Shown piece after piece: positions 37,185-45,868 of a DNA stretch of 64,000 bases. The notes under the pieces were generated by a model. It was not told the origin of the DNA and did not search any database. It saw only the letters and a program-made list of their open reading frames with translations. Every line of letters starts with the position of its first letter. Position 1 is the stretch's first letter. Both the position numbers and the translations under genes were made by a program. Source of the stretch: Deltaproteobacteria bacterium (lineage in GTDB: Bacteria; Desulfobacterota; Binatia; DP-6); assembly GCA_005888095.1 (NCBI GenBank), contig VBKF01000102.1:45803-109802 (forward strand), given 5' to 3'.

Positions 37185-39131
37185 CTAGCGGCAGGCGATG
37201 CGCCTCGCGTCCCCGCCGCAGCGCGGCCGCGCCTGTCCCGGCCCGTTCCACATGACCGCTGCACACTCGGACGCATCCCCCAGCACGACCGCCGTGCGGG
37301 CGCGGTGGACGTCGGGCAGGACGATGCTGCCCGCGCTCCTCCCGACGAGGCGCCAGTGGAGGAGCCCATCCTGGCGCTTCGAGCGGTCCTGGATGACGAT
37401 GCGCGTGATGCCGGCGTGACTCCCCGCCGGGTCGACGAAGCTCCAGCGCTTCCCGTCGGCGCTGACGCGCCAGCCGGTGCCGCCGGGGACGGTCGCGTCA
37501 ACGCCGCCCGGGCCGCTCACCGCATCGACCACGACGCGCACGCCGTGCACGAGCGGGTCGATGCCCGTCCAGGGCTTGGGGATGACCGCTTCGCCTGCGA
37601 GACGCAGCATGAAGGGGCTTGAGCGGAGCGCGAGCGTCGGCCGGCCGATGTCGATCCCGCTCGAGCACGGCGTCGGGTTCACGCACCGGCAGCCCTGGCA
37701 GGCGGTGCCCGGCGCGCAGTCGGCGTCCGCCTCGCACTCCTCCGCACCGCACACGCGCCCGTCGCCGCAGACGGGCGCGTCGAGCGCGCACACGCACTGC
37801 CGGCAGCTCCGGCAGGGGTCCGTGCACGAGAGCCCCGGCTCGCCGCATTGCTCGCCGGGATCGACCGCGCCGTCGCCGCAGCTCGTCAGCTGGGCCTCGT
37901 AAGCGCCGATGTCGACGCCGGCACCGACCGGCCGCGGGCTGCCGTCGAGGTCCACGGTGGGCGCGCTGGTCGCCGTCCCGTGGTCGATCGCCGGGCTCGT
38001 CGCGAGGAGATGGAAGTCGCTCCCCGGGGCCACGAAGAGCTCGGCCGGGGTGGCGACGAATGAGTGCGCGTCGTAGCCGAGAGCCTGCCACGCGGACAGG
38101 TCGATGACGGTGTCGCCGCCGTCCGTGCTGAAGCGGCTGATGACGGCGTTGTAGTCGGAGACGAAGCCGGGGCGGCTCGAGGCGTCGATCGTCACCGCGC
38201 CCCGGAACGCGTGGTAGGTGTAGAGGATGTTGTTCAGGACGGTGTTGTCGGTCGAGCCGCCGTTGACGTTGACGCACCAGCGCGCGTCGGCCGCGTTCAC
38301 GATCGTGTTGTTGACGACCACGTTCCGCTTCGAGCCCGTGGCGCCGTCGATGCGGTAGAGGCTCACGCCGCTGGCATGGTTGTCGTAGAGGAGGTTGTTC
38401 CGGACGACGCTGTCGGTCACCCCGTCCATGTTGATCCCGGAGCCGCCGCCGGCGCCGTTCCCGTAGATCACGTTCTGCTCGACGAGGGCGCCGGAGATGA
38501 GACCGTCGCCGCCCTGGCTCAGGTCGCCGTTCATGTGGATGCCGTTGGCGTGGTTGTCGTGGACGACGTTCCGCCGGATGACCGGCCGGTCGCCGCTGTT
38601 GGAGACGTAGATGCCGTGCTCGGCCTGCGAGTGGTGCGCCTCGTTGCCCTCGATCGTGAGGTCGTCGGCGAAGCCGCTGAAGATGCCCCAGCGGCCGTTG
38701 TTCCCGGTGTGGCAGTTCTCGACGGTGACGAACTGCGAGACGGCCACCCGGATGCCGGCCCGCGTGCGGCCGTCGACGACGAAGCCGTCGATGACGACGT
38801 GGGCGGCGCCTTCGACGTTGATGCCGTCGGGCGTGGTCCCGTTGTCGGCGGCGATGCGGACGTTCTGGCCTTCCGCGTGGAAGGTGATCGGGCTGCCCGC
38901 GCCGCCCGAGCGCGCGAGGTAGAAGCCCTGGTAGCTGCCGTCGAGGACGTGGACCGTGTCGCCCGGGTTGACGACGTCGGCGGCGTGACCGAGCGTCGCC
39001 CAGGCGGTCGCCGGCGAGAGCCCGTCGAGGGAGTCGTTCCCACCGTTCTTCACCCAGAGGTCGGCCGCCCGGGCGCTCGACCCCAGCGCGAGCAGCCACA
39101 GCGTCGCCCACGCACGCATCGAGGCGTTCAT
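37185..39131 (-). CDS. Secreted right-handed beta-helix protein with Cys-rich tail
   Basis: 648 aa. Signal peptide 1-23. Residues about 25-400 are parallel beta-helix repeats (NNGRWGIFSGFADDLTIEGN, NHANGIHMNG, HASGVSLYRI) with the LWVKNGGNDSLDGLSPATAWAT opening seen in DUF1565-type or pectate-lyase-like proteins. Then LDGSPRPVGAGVDIGAYE, a common end of this fold, followed by a Cys-rich DUF4215-like segment (CGDGAVDPGEQCGEP, CGDGRVCGAEECE) and a final beta domain. Possibly a polysaccharide-binding or -cleaving surface protein. ATG 39131 follows GGAGG. Confidence 0.82.
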   Translation of the reverse strand: MNASMRAWATLWLLALGSSARAADLWVKNGGNDSLDGLSPATAWATLGHAADVVNPGDTVHVLDGSYQGFYLARSGGAGSPITFHAEGQNVRIAADNGTTPDGINVEGAAHVVIDGFVVDGRTRAGIRVAVSQFVTVENCHTGNNGRWGIFSGFADDLTIEGNEAHHSQAEHGIYVSNSGDRPVIRRNVVHDNHANGIHMNGDLSQGGDGLISGALVEQNVIYGNGAGGGSGINMDGVTDSVVRNNLLYDNHASGVSLYRIDGATGSKRNVVVNNTIVNAADARWCVNVNGGSTDNTVLNNILYTYHAFRGAVTIDASSRPGFVSDYNAVISRFSTDGGDTVIDLSAWQALGYDAHSFVATPAELFVAPGSDFHLLATSPAIDHGTATSAPTVDLDGSPRPVGAGVDIGAYEAQLTSCGDGAVDPGEQCGEPGLSCTDPCRSCRQCVCALDAPVCGDGRVCGAEECEADADCAPGTACQGCRCVNPTPCSSGIDIGRPTLALRSSPFMLRLAGEAVIPKPWTGIDPLVHGVRVVVDAVSGPGGVDATVPGGTGWRVSADGKRWSFVDPAGSHAGITRIVIQDRSKRQDGLLHWRLVGRSAGSIVLPDVHRARTAVVLGDASECAAVMWNGPGQARPRCGGDARRIACR

Positions 39132-39377
39132 CCCGACCCTCCGATCGTCGCGAGCCGTGCCCGGAACCTCGCCGACCGCCGCGCCATCCGAACCTCCGCG
39201 TGCAACCGACGTGCCCCCGCGGGGGAATCCTTGTCGCCCGTCATCCCGCTTGTACCGCCGCGGCCCCCGCCCTGGGAAGGAAAAAGCGTCCACCACGGCA
39301 CGTGCGGCGCCCGTGGCAAAGGCACGGCGAATGAACCTGCAGCGCGTCACGCGGTCGACGGCACCCCGCCGCTTGAC

Positions 39378-39396
39378 GATATTGAAAATCAATTTC
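39378..39396 (+). promoter_or_regulatory. Fur-box-like site
   Basis: GATATTGAAAATCAATTTC agrees with the 19-bp Fur consensus (GATAATGATAATCATTATC) at 15 positions, with a perfect inner ATTGA-AAA-TCAAT dyad. It stands out in an otherwise very GC-rich region, 20 bp upstream of the ICMT-like gene and 247 bp from the divergent beta-helix gene, and follows a TTGACG -35-like hexamer at 39373-39378. Confidence 0.45.
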
Positions 39397-39416
39397 ACTC
39401 ATGCGATAGATGCGGC

Positions 39417-40040
39417 ATGGCCGACGTCTGGCGGCTCGTCCCGTTGGCGGGCGTACTGGTGTTCTTTGGGCTGGGCATCGGCCTCCGCGCCTGGCTGCAC
39501 GCGCGGCGCCATGGGTCGAGCGGCATCGTGCTGTTCCGCGGGAACGCGCCGTCCGAGCGCCTGCTCGGGGCGGTCGGCGTCGTGGTCCCGGCCGCGCTGC
39601 TCGCGCAGGCGACGGTGGCGGCGATCGCTCCCGACCTCGCGCGTGGGGCGTTGCCCGCGTCGTGCGCCCCCGTCCTCCGCCCGCTCGGCGCGGCGCTGCT
39701 CTTCGGCGGTTCGCTCCTCATGTTCACCGCGCAGCTCCACCTCGGCGCCTCGTGGCGCGTCGGTCTCGAGCACGAGCGGCCGGGAGAGCTCGTGACCAGT
39801 GGACTCTATCGGTACTCGCGCAACCCGATCTACGTCTTCATGTTCGTCGCGTTCGCCGGGTTCGCCGTGCTGCTCCCCACCTGGCCGCTTCTCGTGATCC
39901 TCGCGGGTGGGGCGATCGGCTGGCGCCGCTGGGTCGTCCGGGTGGAGGAAGCGCACCTGCTCGCGACCTACGGGGACGCCTACCGCGCCTACGCCGCGCG
40001 GGTGGGTCGGTTCCTGCCCGGGGTGGGCCGGCTGCGCTGA
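39417..40040 (+). CDS. Isoprenylcysteine carboxyl methyltransferase (ICMT)-type membrane protein
   Basis: 207 aa with about five membrane segments (e.g. 7-25, 50-72, 88-105, 135-170). Conserved C-terminal half: LVTSGLYRYSRNPIYVFMFVAFAGFA, the SAM-binding RYSRNPIY signature, and VEEAHLLATYGDAYRAYAARVGRFLPG. The bacterial members methylate lipids or small molecules of mostly unknown identity. ATG 39417; a Fur-like site lies just upstream. Confidence 0.85.
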   Translation: MADVWRLVPLAGVLVFFGLGIGLRAWLHARRHGSSGIVLFRGNAPSERLLGAVGVVVPAALLAQATVAAIAPDLARGALPASCAPVLRPLGAALLFGGSLLMFTAQLHLGASWRVGLEHERPGELVTSGLYRYSRNPIYVFMFVAFAGFAVLLPTWPLLVILAGGAIGWRRWVVRVEEAHLLATYGDAYRAYAARVGRFLPGVGRLR

Positions 40041-40087
40041 AGGGCGCCTTGCGCTCGAATGCGAAGACGTGCTGAGGAGGAAACGCG

Positions 40088-40510
40088 ATGTCCATCCCCG
40101 CCACGACCAAGGGCCCCGTCATCATTCCGGCGATGCGCTATCGCGATGCACCCGCCGCCATTGACTGGCTGTGCCGCGCCTTCGGCTTCGAGCAGCACCT
40201 CGTCGTGCCCGGCCCGGACGGCACGATCGCGCACGCCCAGCTCACCTTCGGCAACGGCATGATCATGCTCGGCTCGGCGCGCGACGACGAGTTCGGCCGT
40301 CTGATGACCGTCCCGCCCCGTCGCGGCCCCGTGACCCAGAGCCCGTACGTCATCGTCGCCGATGCCGACGCGCACTACGCGCGCGCGAAGGCCGCCGGCG
40401 CCGAGATCGTGATGGACATCAAGGACGAGGACTACGGGGGCCGCGGCTACTCGGCGCGGGATCCCGAGGGGCATCTCTGGAACTTCGGCACGTATGACCC
40501 CTGGCGGTGA
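40088..40510 (+). CDS. VOC-family (glyoxalase/bleomycin-resistance-like) protein
   Basis: 140 aa. MRYRDAPAAIDWLCRAFGFEQ, then AHAQLTFGNGMIML, and GGRGYSARDPEGHLWNFGTYDPW: a single VOC domain of PhnB-like type. Metal-ligand positions (H48-like and E in DPEGHLW) are present, but the substrate is unknown. Strong Shine-Dalgarno GAGGAGG in front of ATG 40088. 47 bp after the ICMT-like gene, so possibly one transcript. Confidence 0.85.
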   Translation: MSIPATTKGPVIIPAMRYRDAPAAIDWLCRAFGFEQHLVVPGPDGTIAHAQLTFGNGMIMLGSARDDEFGRLMTVPPRRGPVTQSPYVIVADADAHYARAKAAGAEIVMDIKDEDYGGRGYSARDPEGHLWNFGTYDPWR

Positions 40511-40519
40511 CGGGCGCGT

Positions 40520-41191
40520 TCATCCGGGCCGGCCCGCGAGCAGCCATTCCTCGATGAACTCCCGCACGCCGGCCCCGTTCGGGGCGCGCGTCACGAGGTC
40601 CGCCTCGGCCGCCACCGACGGCACCGCGTCGCCCACCGCCACGGCGAAGCCGGCGAGTCGCAGGAAGGCCTGATCGTTCTCGGCATCGCCCACGCCGACG
40701 ACGTCGTCGGCCGGCACCCCGAGCCGCCGGAGCACCTCCTCGAGCCCGCTCTGCTTGGAAACGGTGGCGGGCAGCACCATGACCGACTCGCGGTTGAAGA
40801 TGATCTGTAGCTCGAGCCCGAGGTCGTGGATCGCGCGCCGGACCGCCGTCTGGTGCGGCACCACCGTCGCGACGACGACGCGACCCGTCGAGAAGGGCAC
40901 GCCCGCCCGCTCGAGGGCGGCGAGGAAGGCGGCGGGGGGCGGCGCGGCCAGGTCGTCGACGCGCTTGCCGCGCGGCTCGTAGAGGACCGCGCCGTTCTCC
41001 GCAACCACCCAGTCGAAGAAGTCGATCCCCGGGCAGGCGCCGAGCAGGTCGTCGAGCTGCCGGCCGGTGACCAGCACGATGCGCCGGCCCGAGTCGCGCA
41101 CGCGGCCGAGGGCTCGCATCGTTTCCGGCGCGATCCGGCCATCGCTGGCGAGCGTCCCGTCGTAGTCGCAGGCGAGCACCTGGCACCGCAT
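40520..41191 (-). CDS. HAD-superfamily phosphatase (Cof type)
   Basis: 223 aa. Motif I DYDGTLASDG with the nucleophilic Asp, motif II VLVTGRQ, motif III Lys in PATVSKQSG, motif IV GVGDAENDQAFLRLAG: a Cof-like type IIB HAD. It dephosphorylates a small molecule, perhaps a sugar phosphate. ATG 41191. Convergent with the VOC gene 9 bp away and divergent from the ABC1 kinase. Confidence 0.88.
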   Translation of the reverse strand: MRCQVLACDYDGTLASDGRIAPETMRALGRVRDSGRRIVLVTGRQLDDLLGACPGIDFFDWVVAENGAVLYEPRGKRVDDLAAPPPAAFLAALERAGVPFSTGRVVVATVVPHQTAVRRAIHDLGLELQIIFNRESVMVLPATVSKQSGLEEVLRRLGVPADDVVGVGDAENDQAFLRLAGFAVAVGDAVPSVAAEADLVTRAPNGAGVREFIEEWLLAGRPG

Positions 41192-41273
41192 CGGCTGGAC
41201 GATACCGGGGGAGCCGGCCGAGCGGAAGTGCGTTCTCGCCGCTTCTGCGGTAATCGCCTCCCCGGCTGACCCG

Positions 41274-42701
41274 ATGCTGGATCGCCTGCCGCCCCTCGTC
41301 CCGCTGCCCCTCCCGGAGCCGGACCGCCGTGCGCTTCGCCACCGCGCCGTCGCGACCGTGCGCAGCGCGGTCCGCCACCTGAGCGGGGTCGTCGTGCGCC
41401 GTGTCCTCCGGCGCCCACGGCCGGGCCAGGCGGTCGCGCGCTCGCTGCGGCTCACCTTCGAGACCCTCGGCGCCACCTACGTGAAGCTCGGCCAGCTCGT
41501 CGCCTCTTCCCCCGGCGTGTTCGGCGACGCGGTCGCGAACGAGTTCCGCTCCTGCCTCGACACCGGTCCGGTCGTCCCCTTCCCCGACGTGCGAGCGGCC
41601 GTCGAGCGGACCCTCGGCTGCCGGCTCGCGGAGGTCTTCACGCACTTCGACGAAGCCCCGGTCGGCCGCGCGTCGCTCGCGGTGGTTCACCGCGCGGCCC
41701 TGCACGACGGGCGGGTCGTCGCCGTCAAGGTCCTCCGCCCGGAGGTCGCCCGGGTGGTCGCGGCCGACCTCCGGCTCATGGGACCGCTCTTCGAGTTCCT
41801 GTCGCTGCGGGTGGGCGTCCCCGAGGCGGGCCAGCTCGTGCGGCTGGTCGACGGCTTCCGGGAGCAGGTGGCCGAGGAGCTCGACCTCCGCAACGAAGCT
41901 CGCACCATGGCGTTCTTTCGCCGCCGGCTCGGCGAGCTCGCGCTCGCCATGGTCGCCGTGCCCGAGCCGCTCCCCGCCCTCTCCGGACGGGACGTGCTCA
42001 CCATGGAGTACCTCGACGGCGTCACGATCGACGATCTGCCCCGCGTCGCGGCGCTCGGGCTCGATCCTCGTCCGCTCATGGAGCAGGTCGTGCGCGCCTG
42101 GATCGAGATCGCCGTCCGCGACGGGACGTTCCACGGCGACGTCCACGCGGGCAACATGCTGCTCCTGCGCGACGGACGGCTCGGCGTCCTCGACTGGGGG
42201 ATCGTCGGCCGCCTCGACGCGGACACGCATCGCTTCTTTCGCCGCACGCTCGAGGCCGCGCTCGGCGACGAGACCGCGTGGGCCGACATCGCGGCGCAGC
42301 TCCAGCGTGCCTACGGGCCGGCGTTGCGCGAGCAGCTCGGACTGGGCGACGCCGAGCTCGAGAGCTTCGTGCGCGGCGTCATGGAGCCGCTCCTCACGCG
42401 GCCGTTCGGGGAGGTGAGCCTCGCGACCCTGCTGAGCGCCGTCCAGGGCCGCGTCCCGGAGGCCGCCGGCGCGCCGCGCCCGTCGTGGCGCGCGCGGCTC
42501 CGGCGCCTGCGGGCGCAGCGCCGGTTGCATGCCGGCGTCTTCGAGCACGGCGCCGTCGGCTCGAGCTTCGACCGCGGCACCTTCCTGCTCGCGAAGCAGC
42601 TCATGTACTTCGAGCGCTACGGGAAGCTCTTCATGGCCGACGCGTCGCTGCTCTCGGACCGCGCGTTCCTGAGCGCGCTCCTGGCGCAGGAAGGCGCCTG
42701 A
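41274..42701 (+). CDS. ABC1/AarF/UbiB-family atypical kinase
   Basis: 475 aa. FETLGATYVKLGQLVASSPGVF holds the family-defining KxGQ motif; PVGRASLAVVHRA is the Ala-rich loop that replaces the Gly-rich loop; VAVKVLRPEV (Lys), MEYLDGVTIDD, FHGDVHAGNMLLL (catalytic loop) and GVLDWGIVG (metal Asp). Such ATPases aid ubiquinone or other isoprenoid-lipid synthesis. No clear membrane helices at the C-terminus, unlike E. coli UbiB. ATG 41274. Confidence 0.9.
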   Translation: MLDRLPPLVPLPLPEPDRRALRHRAVATVRSAVRHLSGVVVRRVLRRPRPGQAVARSLRLTFETLGATYVKLGQLVASSPGVFGDAVANEFRSCLDTGPVVPFPDVRAAVERTLGCRLAEVFTHFDEAPVGRASLAVVHRAALHDGRVVAVKVLRPEVARVVAADLRLMGPLFEFLSLRVGVPEAGQLVRLVDGFREQVAEELDLRNEARTMAFFRRRLGELALAMVAVPEPLPALSGRDVLTMEYLDGVTIDDLPRVAALGLDPRPLMEQVVRAWIEIAVRDGTFHGDVHAGNMLLLRDGRLGVLDWGIVGRLDADTHRFFRRTLEAALGDETAWADIAAQLQRAYGPALREQLGLGDAELESFVRGVMEPLLTRPFGEVSLATLLSAVQGRVPEAAGAPRPSWRARLRRLRAQRRLHAGVFEHGAVGSSFDRGTFLLAKQLMYFERYGKLFMADASLLSDRAFLSALLAQEGA

Positions 42702-42719
42702 CCGGCAGCGGCTCCACGC

Positions 42720-43109
42720 CTACCGGCGCGTCGCCACCGCCTCGATCTCCACCCGCGCCCCGGCCGGCAGCGCGGCCACCCCCACCGTGGCGCGCGCCGG
42801 GTAGGGCGCGTGGAAGTAGTGCGCATACACCTCGTTCACGGCCGCGAACTCCGCGAGGTCGACCAGGTACACCGTCGTCTTCACGACGTCGCCGAGACCG
42901 AGGCCGGCCGCCGACAGGACCGCGGCCAGACTCTCCAGCGCGCGCGCCGCCTCGGCCGCGACGCCGCCGGGCACGAGACGGCCGCTGGCCGGATCGAGGC
43001 CCACCTGCCCCGAGCAGAAGACGAGGTCGCCGGCGACCACCGCCTGCGCGTACGGGCCGATCGCGCGCGGCGCCGCGTCGCTGGCGACCGTCTCGCGCCC
43101 GCGGGTCAC
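42720..43109 (-). CDS. ridA: RidA family enamine/imine deaminase
   Basis: 129 aa. AIGPYAQAVVAGDLVFCSGQVGLDP, the central VVKTTVYLVDLAEFAAVNEVYAHYF and VGVAALPAGARVEIEAVA with the catalytic Arg. It removes reactive enamines such as 2-aminoacrylate. GTG start at 43109 overlaps the rel stop (GTGA). rel-ridA adjacency is common in Deltaproteobacteria. Last gene of the long minus-strand run. Confidence 0.93.
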   Translation of the reverse strand: MTRGRETVASDAAPRAIGPYAQAVVAGDLVFCSGQVGLDPASGRLVPGGVAAEAARALESLAAVLSAAGLGLGDVVKTTVYLVDLAEFAAVNEVYAHYFHAPYPARATVGVAALPAGARVEIEAVATRR

Positions 43110-45256
43110 GTCCGCACCCGCGCCACCTTCATCACGCCCCGTACCCGGCCGAGGCTCCGCATGACGCGGTTCAGCTCGTCGAGGCTGCCCACCATGAGCT
43201 CGAAGGTGTTCTGCGCCTTGCGATCGCCGAGGGTGTGCACCTGGGCGCGGGTGATGTTGATGCCGGCCGAGCTGATCGCCTTCGACATGGCGGCGAGGAG
43301 ACCCGGGCGATCGACGCACGTCACCTCCACCTTGACCGGCCGCGGCGTCTCCTGCCCGTTCATCCAATGCACGTCGATCCGCCGCTCGGGCTCGCTCTCC
43401 AGCACTTTGGGGCACTCGAGCGCATGCACGGTGACGCCGCGCCCGCGCGTGATGAAGCCCGTGATGCGCTCGCCCGGCAGCGGGCTGCAGCACTTCCCGA
43501 AGCGGACGAGCATGTCCTCGACGCCCGACACCTGCACGCCGCTCTTCGCCTGCCGCCCGACCAGGCGCAGGAGCCGCTGCAGCCGGCCCTCGCCCTTCTC
43601 GCGGCGCCGCTCGATCTCTTCGGGCGGCAGGATGCGCGCGAGCACGCTCTGCGTGGTCACCTTCCCGTAGCCGATGCCGGCGAGCAGCGTCTCCTCGTCG
43701 CGCTGCGAGAGCTCCTTCGCCACGCGCTCGAGCGTGCCGTCCTTGCGGAGCCGGGCCGGGTCGAGCTGATGGCGGGAGAGGTCGCGTTCGAGGATCTCGC
43801 GCCCGACGGCGATCGAGCGCGCGCTCTGCTGCGCCTTGATGTAGGCGCGGATGCGGGCCTTGGCGCGCGAGCTCTTGACCAGCTTCAGCCAGTCCTTGGA
43901 CGGCGTCTGGCTGGCGGTGGTGATGATCTCGACGGTGTCGCCGCTCTGCAGCTGGTAGCGCAGCGGGACGATCTTGCCGTTCACCCGCGCGCCCGTGCAG
44001 TGGTGGCCCACCTCGGAGTGGATGCGGTAGGCGAAGTCGATGACCGTCGCGCCGACGGGGAAGTTCAGCAGGTCGCCCTTCGGTGTGAAGACGAAGACCT
44101 CGTCGGTGAAGAGGTCCTCCTTGACCGAGCGCAAGAACTCCTGCGGGTCCTGGAGCTGCTGCTGCCACTCGAGGAGCTGGCGCAGCCACGCGAACCGCTG
44201 GCTGTCGTCGACCGCGCCGTCCTTCCCCGGCTGCTTGTAGCGCCAGTGGGCCGCGACGCCGTACTCCGCCACGCGGTGCATCTCGCCCGTGCGGATCTGG
44301 ATCTCGATGCGCTCGCCGTAGGGGCCGATGACCGTGGTGTGCAGCGACTGGTAGCCGTTGGCCTTGGGGAGCGCGATGTAGTCCTTGAAGCGCCCCGGCA
44401 CCGGCTTCCAGTTGGCGTGCACGCTACCGAGCGCCTCGTAGCACTCGCCCAGCGAGTCGACGACGACCCGGAAGGCGACCAGGTCGTAGATCTGGTCGTA
44501 CAGCAGGTTCTGCGCCTGCATCTTCTGGTAGATGGAGTAGAAGTGCTTGGGCCGCCCGCTCACCTCGGCCTCGAGTCCCGCCTCGCTGAGCTTCTTCTCG
44601 AGGACGCCGATCACCTCCTTGATGTAGCGCTCGCGCTCGGCCTTCCGCTTGGCGACGCTGCGCTTCAGCTGGTAGTAGACCTCGGGGTGGAGAAAGCGGA
44701 GCGCGTTGTCCTCGAGCTCGCTCTTGATCCAGTAGATGCCGAGGCGGTGCGCGAGCGGCGCGTAGATGTCGAGCGTCTCCTGCGCGATCTCCACCTGGCG
44801 CTCGGGCGGGAGGTGGCCGAGCGTGCGCATGTTGTGCGTGCGGTCGGCGAGCTTGATGAGGATGACCCGGATGTCGCGTGCCATGGCGAGCAGCATCTTG
44901 CGGAAGTTCTCCGCCTGCTTCTCCTCGCGCGAGGTGAAGTTGATCTGGCCGATCTTGGTGACGCCGTCGACCAGCGTCGCGATCTCGCCGCCGAACGTCT
45001 GCTCGATCTGCGGGAGGGTCGCGAGCGTGTCCTCGACGGTGTCGTGCAGGAGCCCGGTGGCGATGCTCGGCACGTCGAGGCGCATCTCGGCGATGATGCC
45101 GGCGACCTGGACGGGGTGGGTCAGATACGGCTCGCCCGAGAGCCGGCGCTGGCCGCGGTGCACCTCGGCCGAGAAGTCGTACGCCTTCTGGATGGTGTCG
45201 ACGGTGGCGGCCGGGTTGTAGGCGCGTACGCGCTCGATGAGCTCGCTGACGGTCAT
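43106..45256 (-). CDS. rel: Bifunctional (p)ppGpp synthetase/hydrolase (Rel/SpoT)
   Basis: 716 aa with HD hydrolase (HDTVEDT near 72-78), synthetase domain (GRFKDYIALPKANGYQSLHTT), TGS domain (about 390-455, FTPKGDLLNFPVGATVIDFAY), helical/CC domain with CCSPLPGE, and a C-terminal ACT domain. RFKD in the synthetase, rather than the acidic version, and an intact HD motif indicate a bifunctional Rel. It controls the stringent response. ATG 45256 overlaps the stop of the CMP-kinase-like gene. Confidence 0.96.
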   Translation of the reverse strand: MTVSELIERVRAYNPAATVDTIQKAYDFSAEVHRGQRRLSGEPYLTHPVQVAGIIAEMRLDVPSIATGLLHDTVEDTLATLPQIEQTFGGEIATLVDGVTKIGQINFTSREEKQAENFRKMLLAMARDIRVILIKLADRTHNMRTLGHLPPERQVEIAQETLDIYAPLAHRLGIYWIKSELEDNALRFLHPEVYYQLKRSVAKRKAERERYIKEVIGVLEKKLSEAGLEAEVSGRPKHFYSIYQKMQAQNLLYDQIYDLVAFRVVVDSLGECYEALGSVHANWKPVPGRFKDYIALPKANGYQSLHTTVIGPYGERIEIQIRTGEMHRVAEYGVAAHWRYKQPGKDGAVDDSQRFAWLRQLLEWQQQLQDPQEFLRSVKEDLFTDEVFVFTPKGDLLNFPVGATVIDFAYRIHSEVGHHCTGARVNGKIVPLRYQLQSGDTVEIITTASQTPSKDWLKLVKSSRAKARIRAYIKAQQSARSIAVGREILERDLSRHQLDPARLRKDGTLERVAKELSQRDEETLLAGIGYGKVTTQSVLARILPPEEIERRREKGEGRLQRLLRLVGRQAKSGVQVSGVEDMLVRFGKCCSPLPGERITGFITRGRGVTVHALECPKVLESEPERRIDVHWMNGQETPRPVKVEVTCVDRPGLLAAMSKAISSAGINITRAQVHTLGDRKAQNTFELMVGSLDELNRVMRSLGRVRGVMKVARVRT

Positions 45257-45789
45257 GGGCCGAATCGCGCCCGCGCGGCCGCGACGATCTCGCGCGCCAG
45301 CTCCTCGGGGGAGCGGCCGTCGGTGGAGAGCACCAGGTCGTAGCGCCCGCGGTCGTGGTAGTCGAAGCCGTAGATCTCCTGGTAGCGGCGGGCGTCCGAG
45401 GCTTCGCGCGCCTGCGTCTCCTGGAGCCGCGCCTCGGCCGCCCCGCCTTCGCGCGCCACGATGCGTTCGGCGCGGACCGACTCGGGCGCGTCGAGGAAGA
45501 CCTTCAGCGCCCGCCGGCCGGCGGCGTCCGCCATGAAGGCGGCGAGACGGCCTTCGAGGACGGCCTCGTCCTGCGCGGCGCGGGCCCGCATCTGCTCGTC
45601 GAGGGCGCGGTCGATCGAGTGGTCCGTCTCCGCCCGGCGCGCGTACTCCTCGAGCGACAGCCCGCGCGCTGCCGCCTGCCGCCGGAAGATGTCGCCGGCG
45701 TAGACGTGCTCGAGACCGAGCTGCTCGGCCACGAGGCGCGCAACGGTGGTCTTGCCGCTGCCGGGCAGACCGGAGATGGTGATCAACAC
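45253..45789 (-). CDS. Archaeal-type cytidylate kinase-like P-loop kinase
   Basis: 178 aa. MLITISGLPGSGKTTVARLVAEQLGLEHVYAGDIFR is the opening of archaeal-type Cmk; EGRLAAFMAD corresponds to the RxGRL substrate segment; RIVAREGG and YGFDYHDRGRYDLVLSTDG follow. It stands where gmk and rpoZ would be expected between yicC and rel. Whether it uses CMP or has been recruited for another NMP is unknown; a bacterial-type cmk exists at 1356. GTG 45789 start, or TTG one codon later. Confidence 0.82.
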   Translation of the reverse strand: MLITISGLPGSGKTTVARLVAEQLGLEHVYAGDIFRRQAAARGLSLEEYARRAETDHSIDRALDEQMRARAAQDEAVLEGRLAAFMADAAGRRALKVFLDAPESVRAERIVAREGGAAEARLQETQAREASDARRYQEIYGFDYHDRGRYDLVLSTDGRSPEELAREIVAAARARFGP

Positions 45790-45868
45790 AAACCGATTAT
45801 GCCGTGGCCATGTGCTTTCTGCACCTCCCTCGGGACGCGGGCCCGGGGTTCGGTGGCCCTCGCCCGGT

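Noticed and set aside
42278..45343. A 1021-codon open frame on the plus strand
   Set aside because: It lies opposite rel, ridA and the UbiB gene. Its Arg/Leu/Glu/Asp/His-rich text is the usual reverse-strand shadow of GC-rich codons; no domain is seen.
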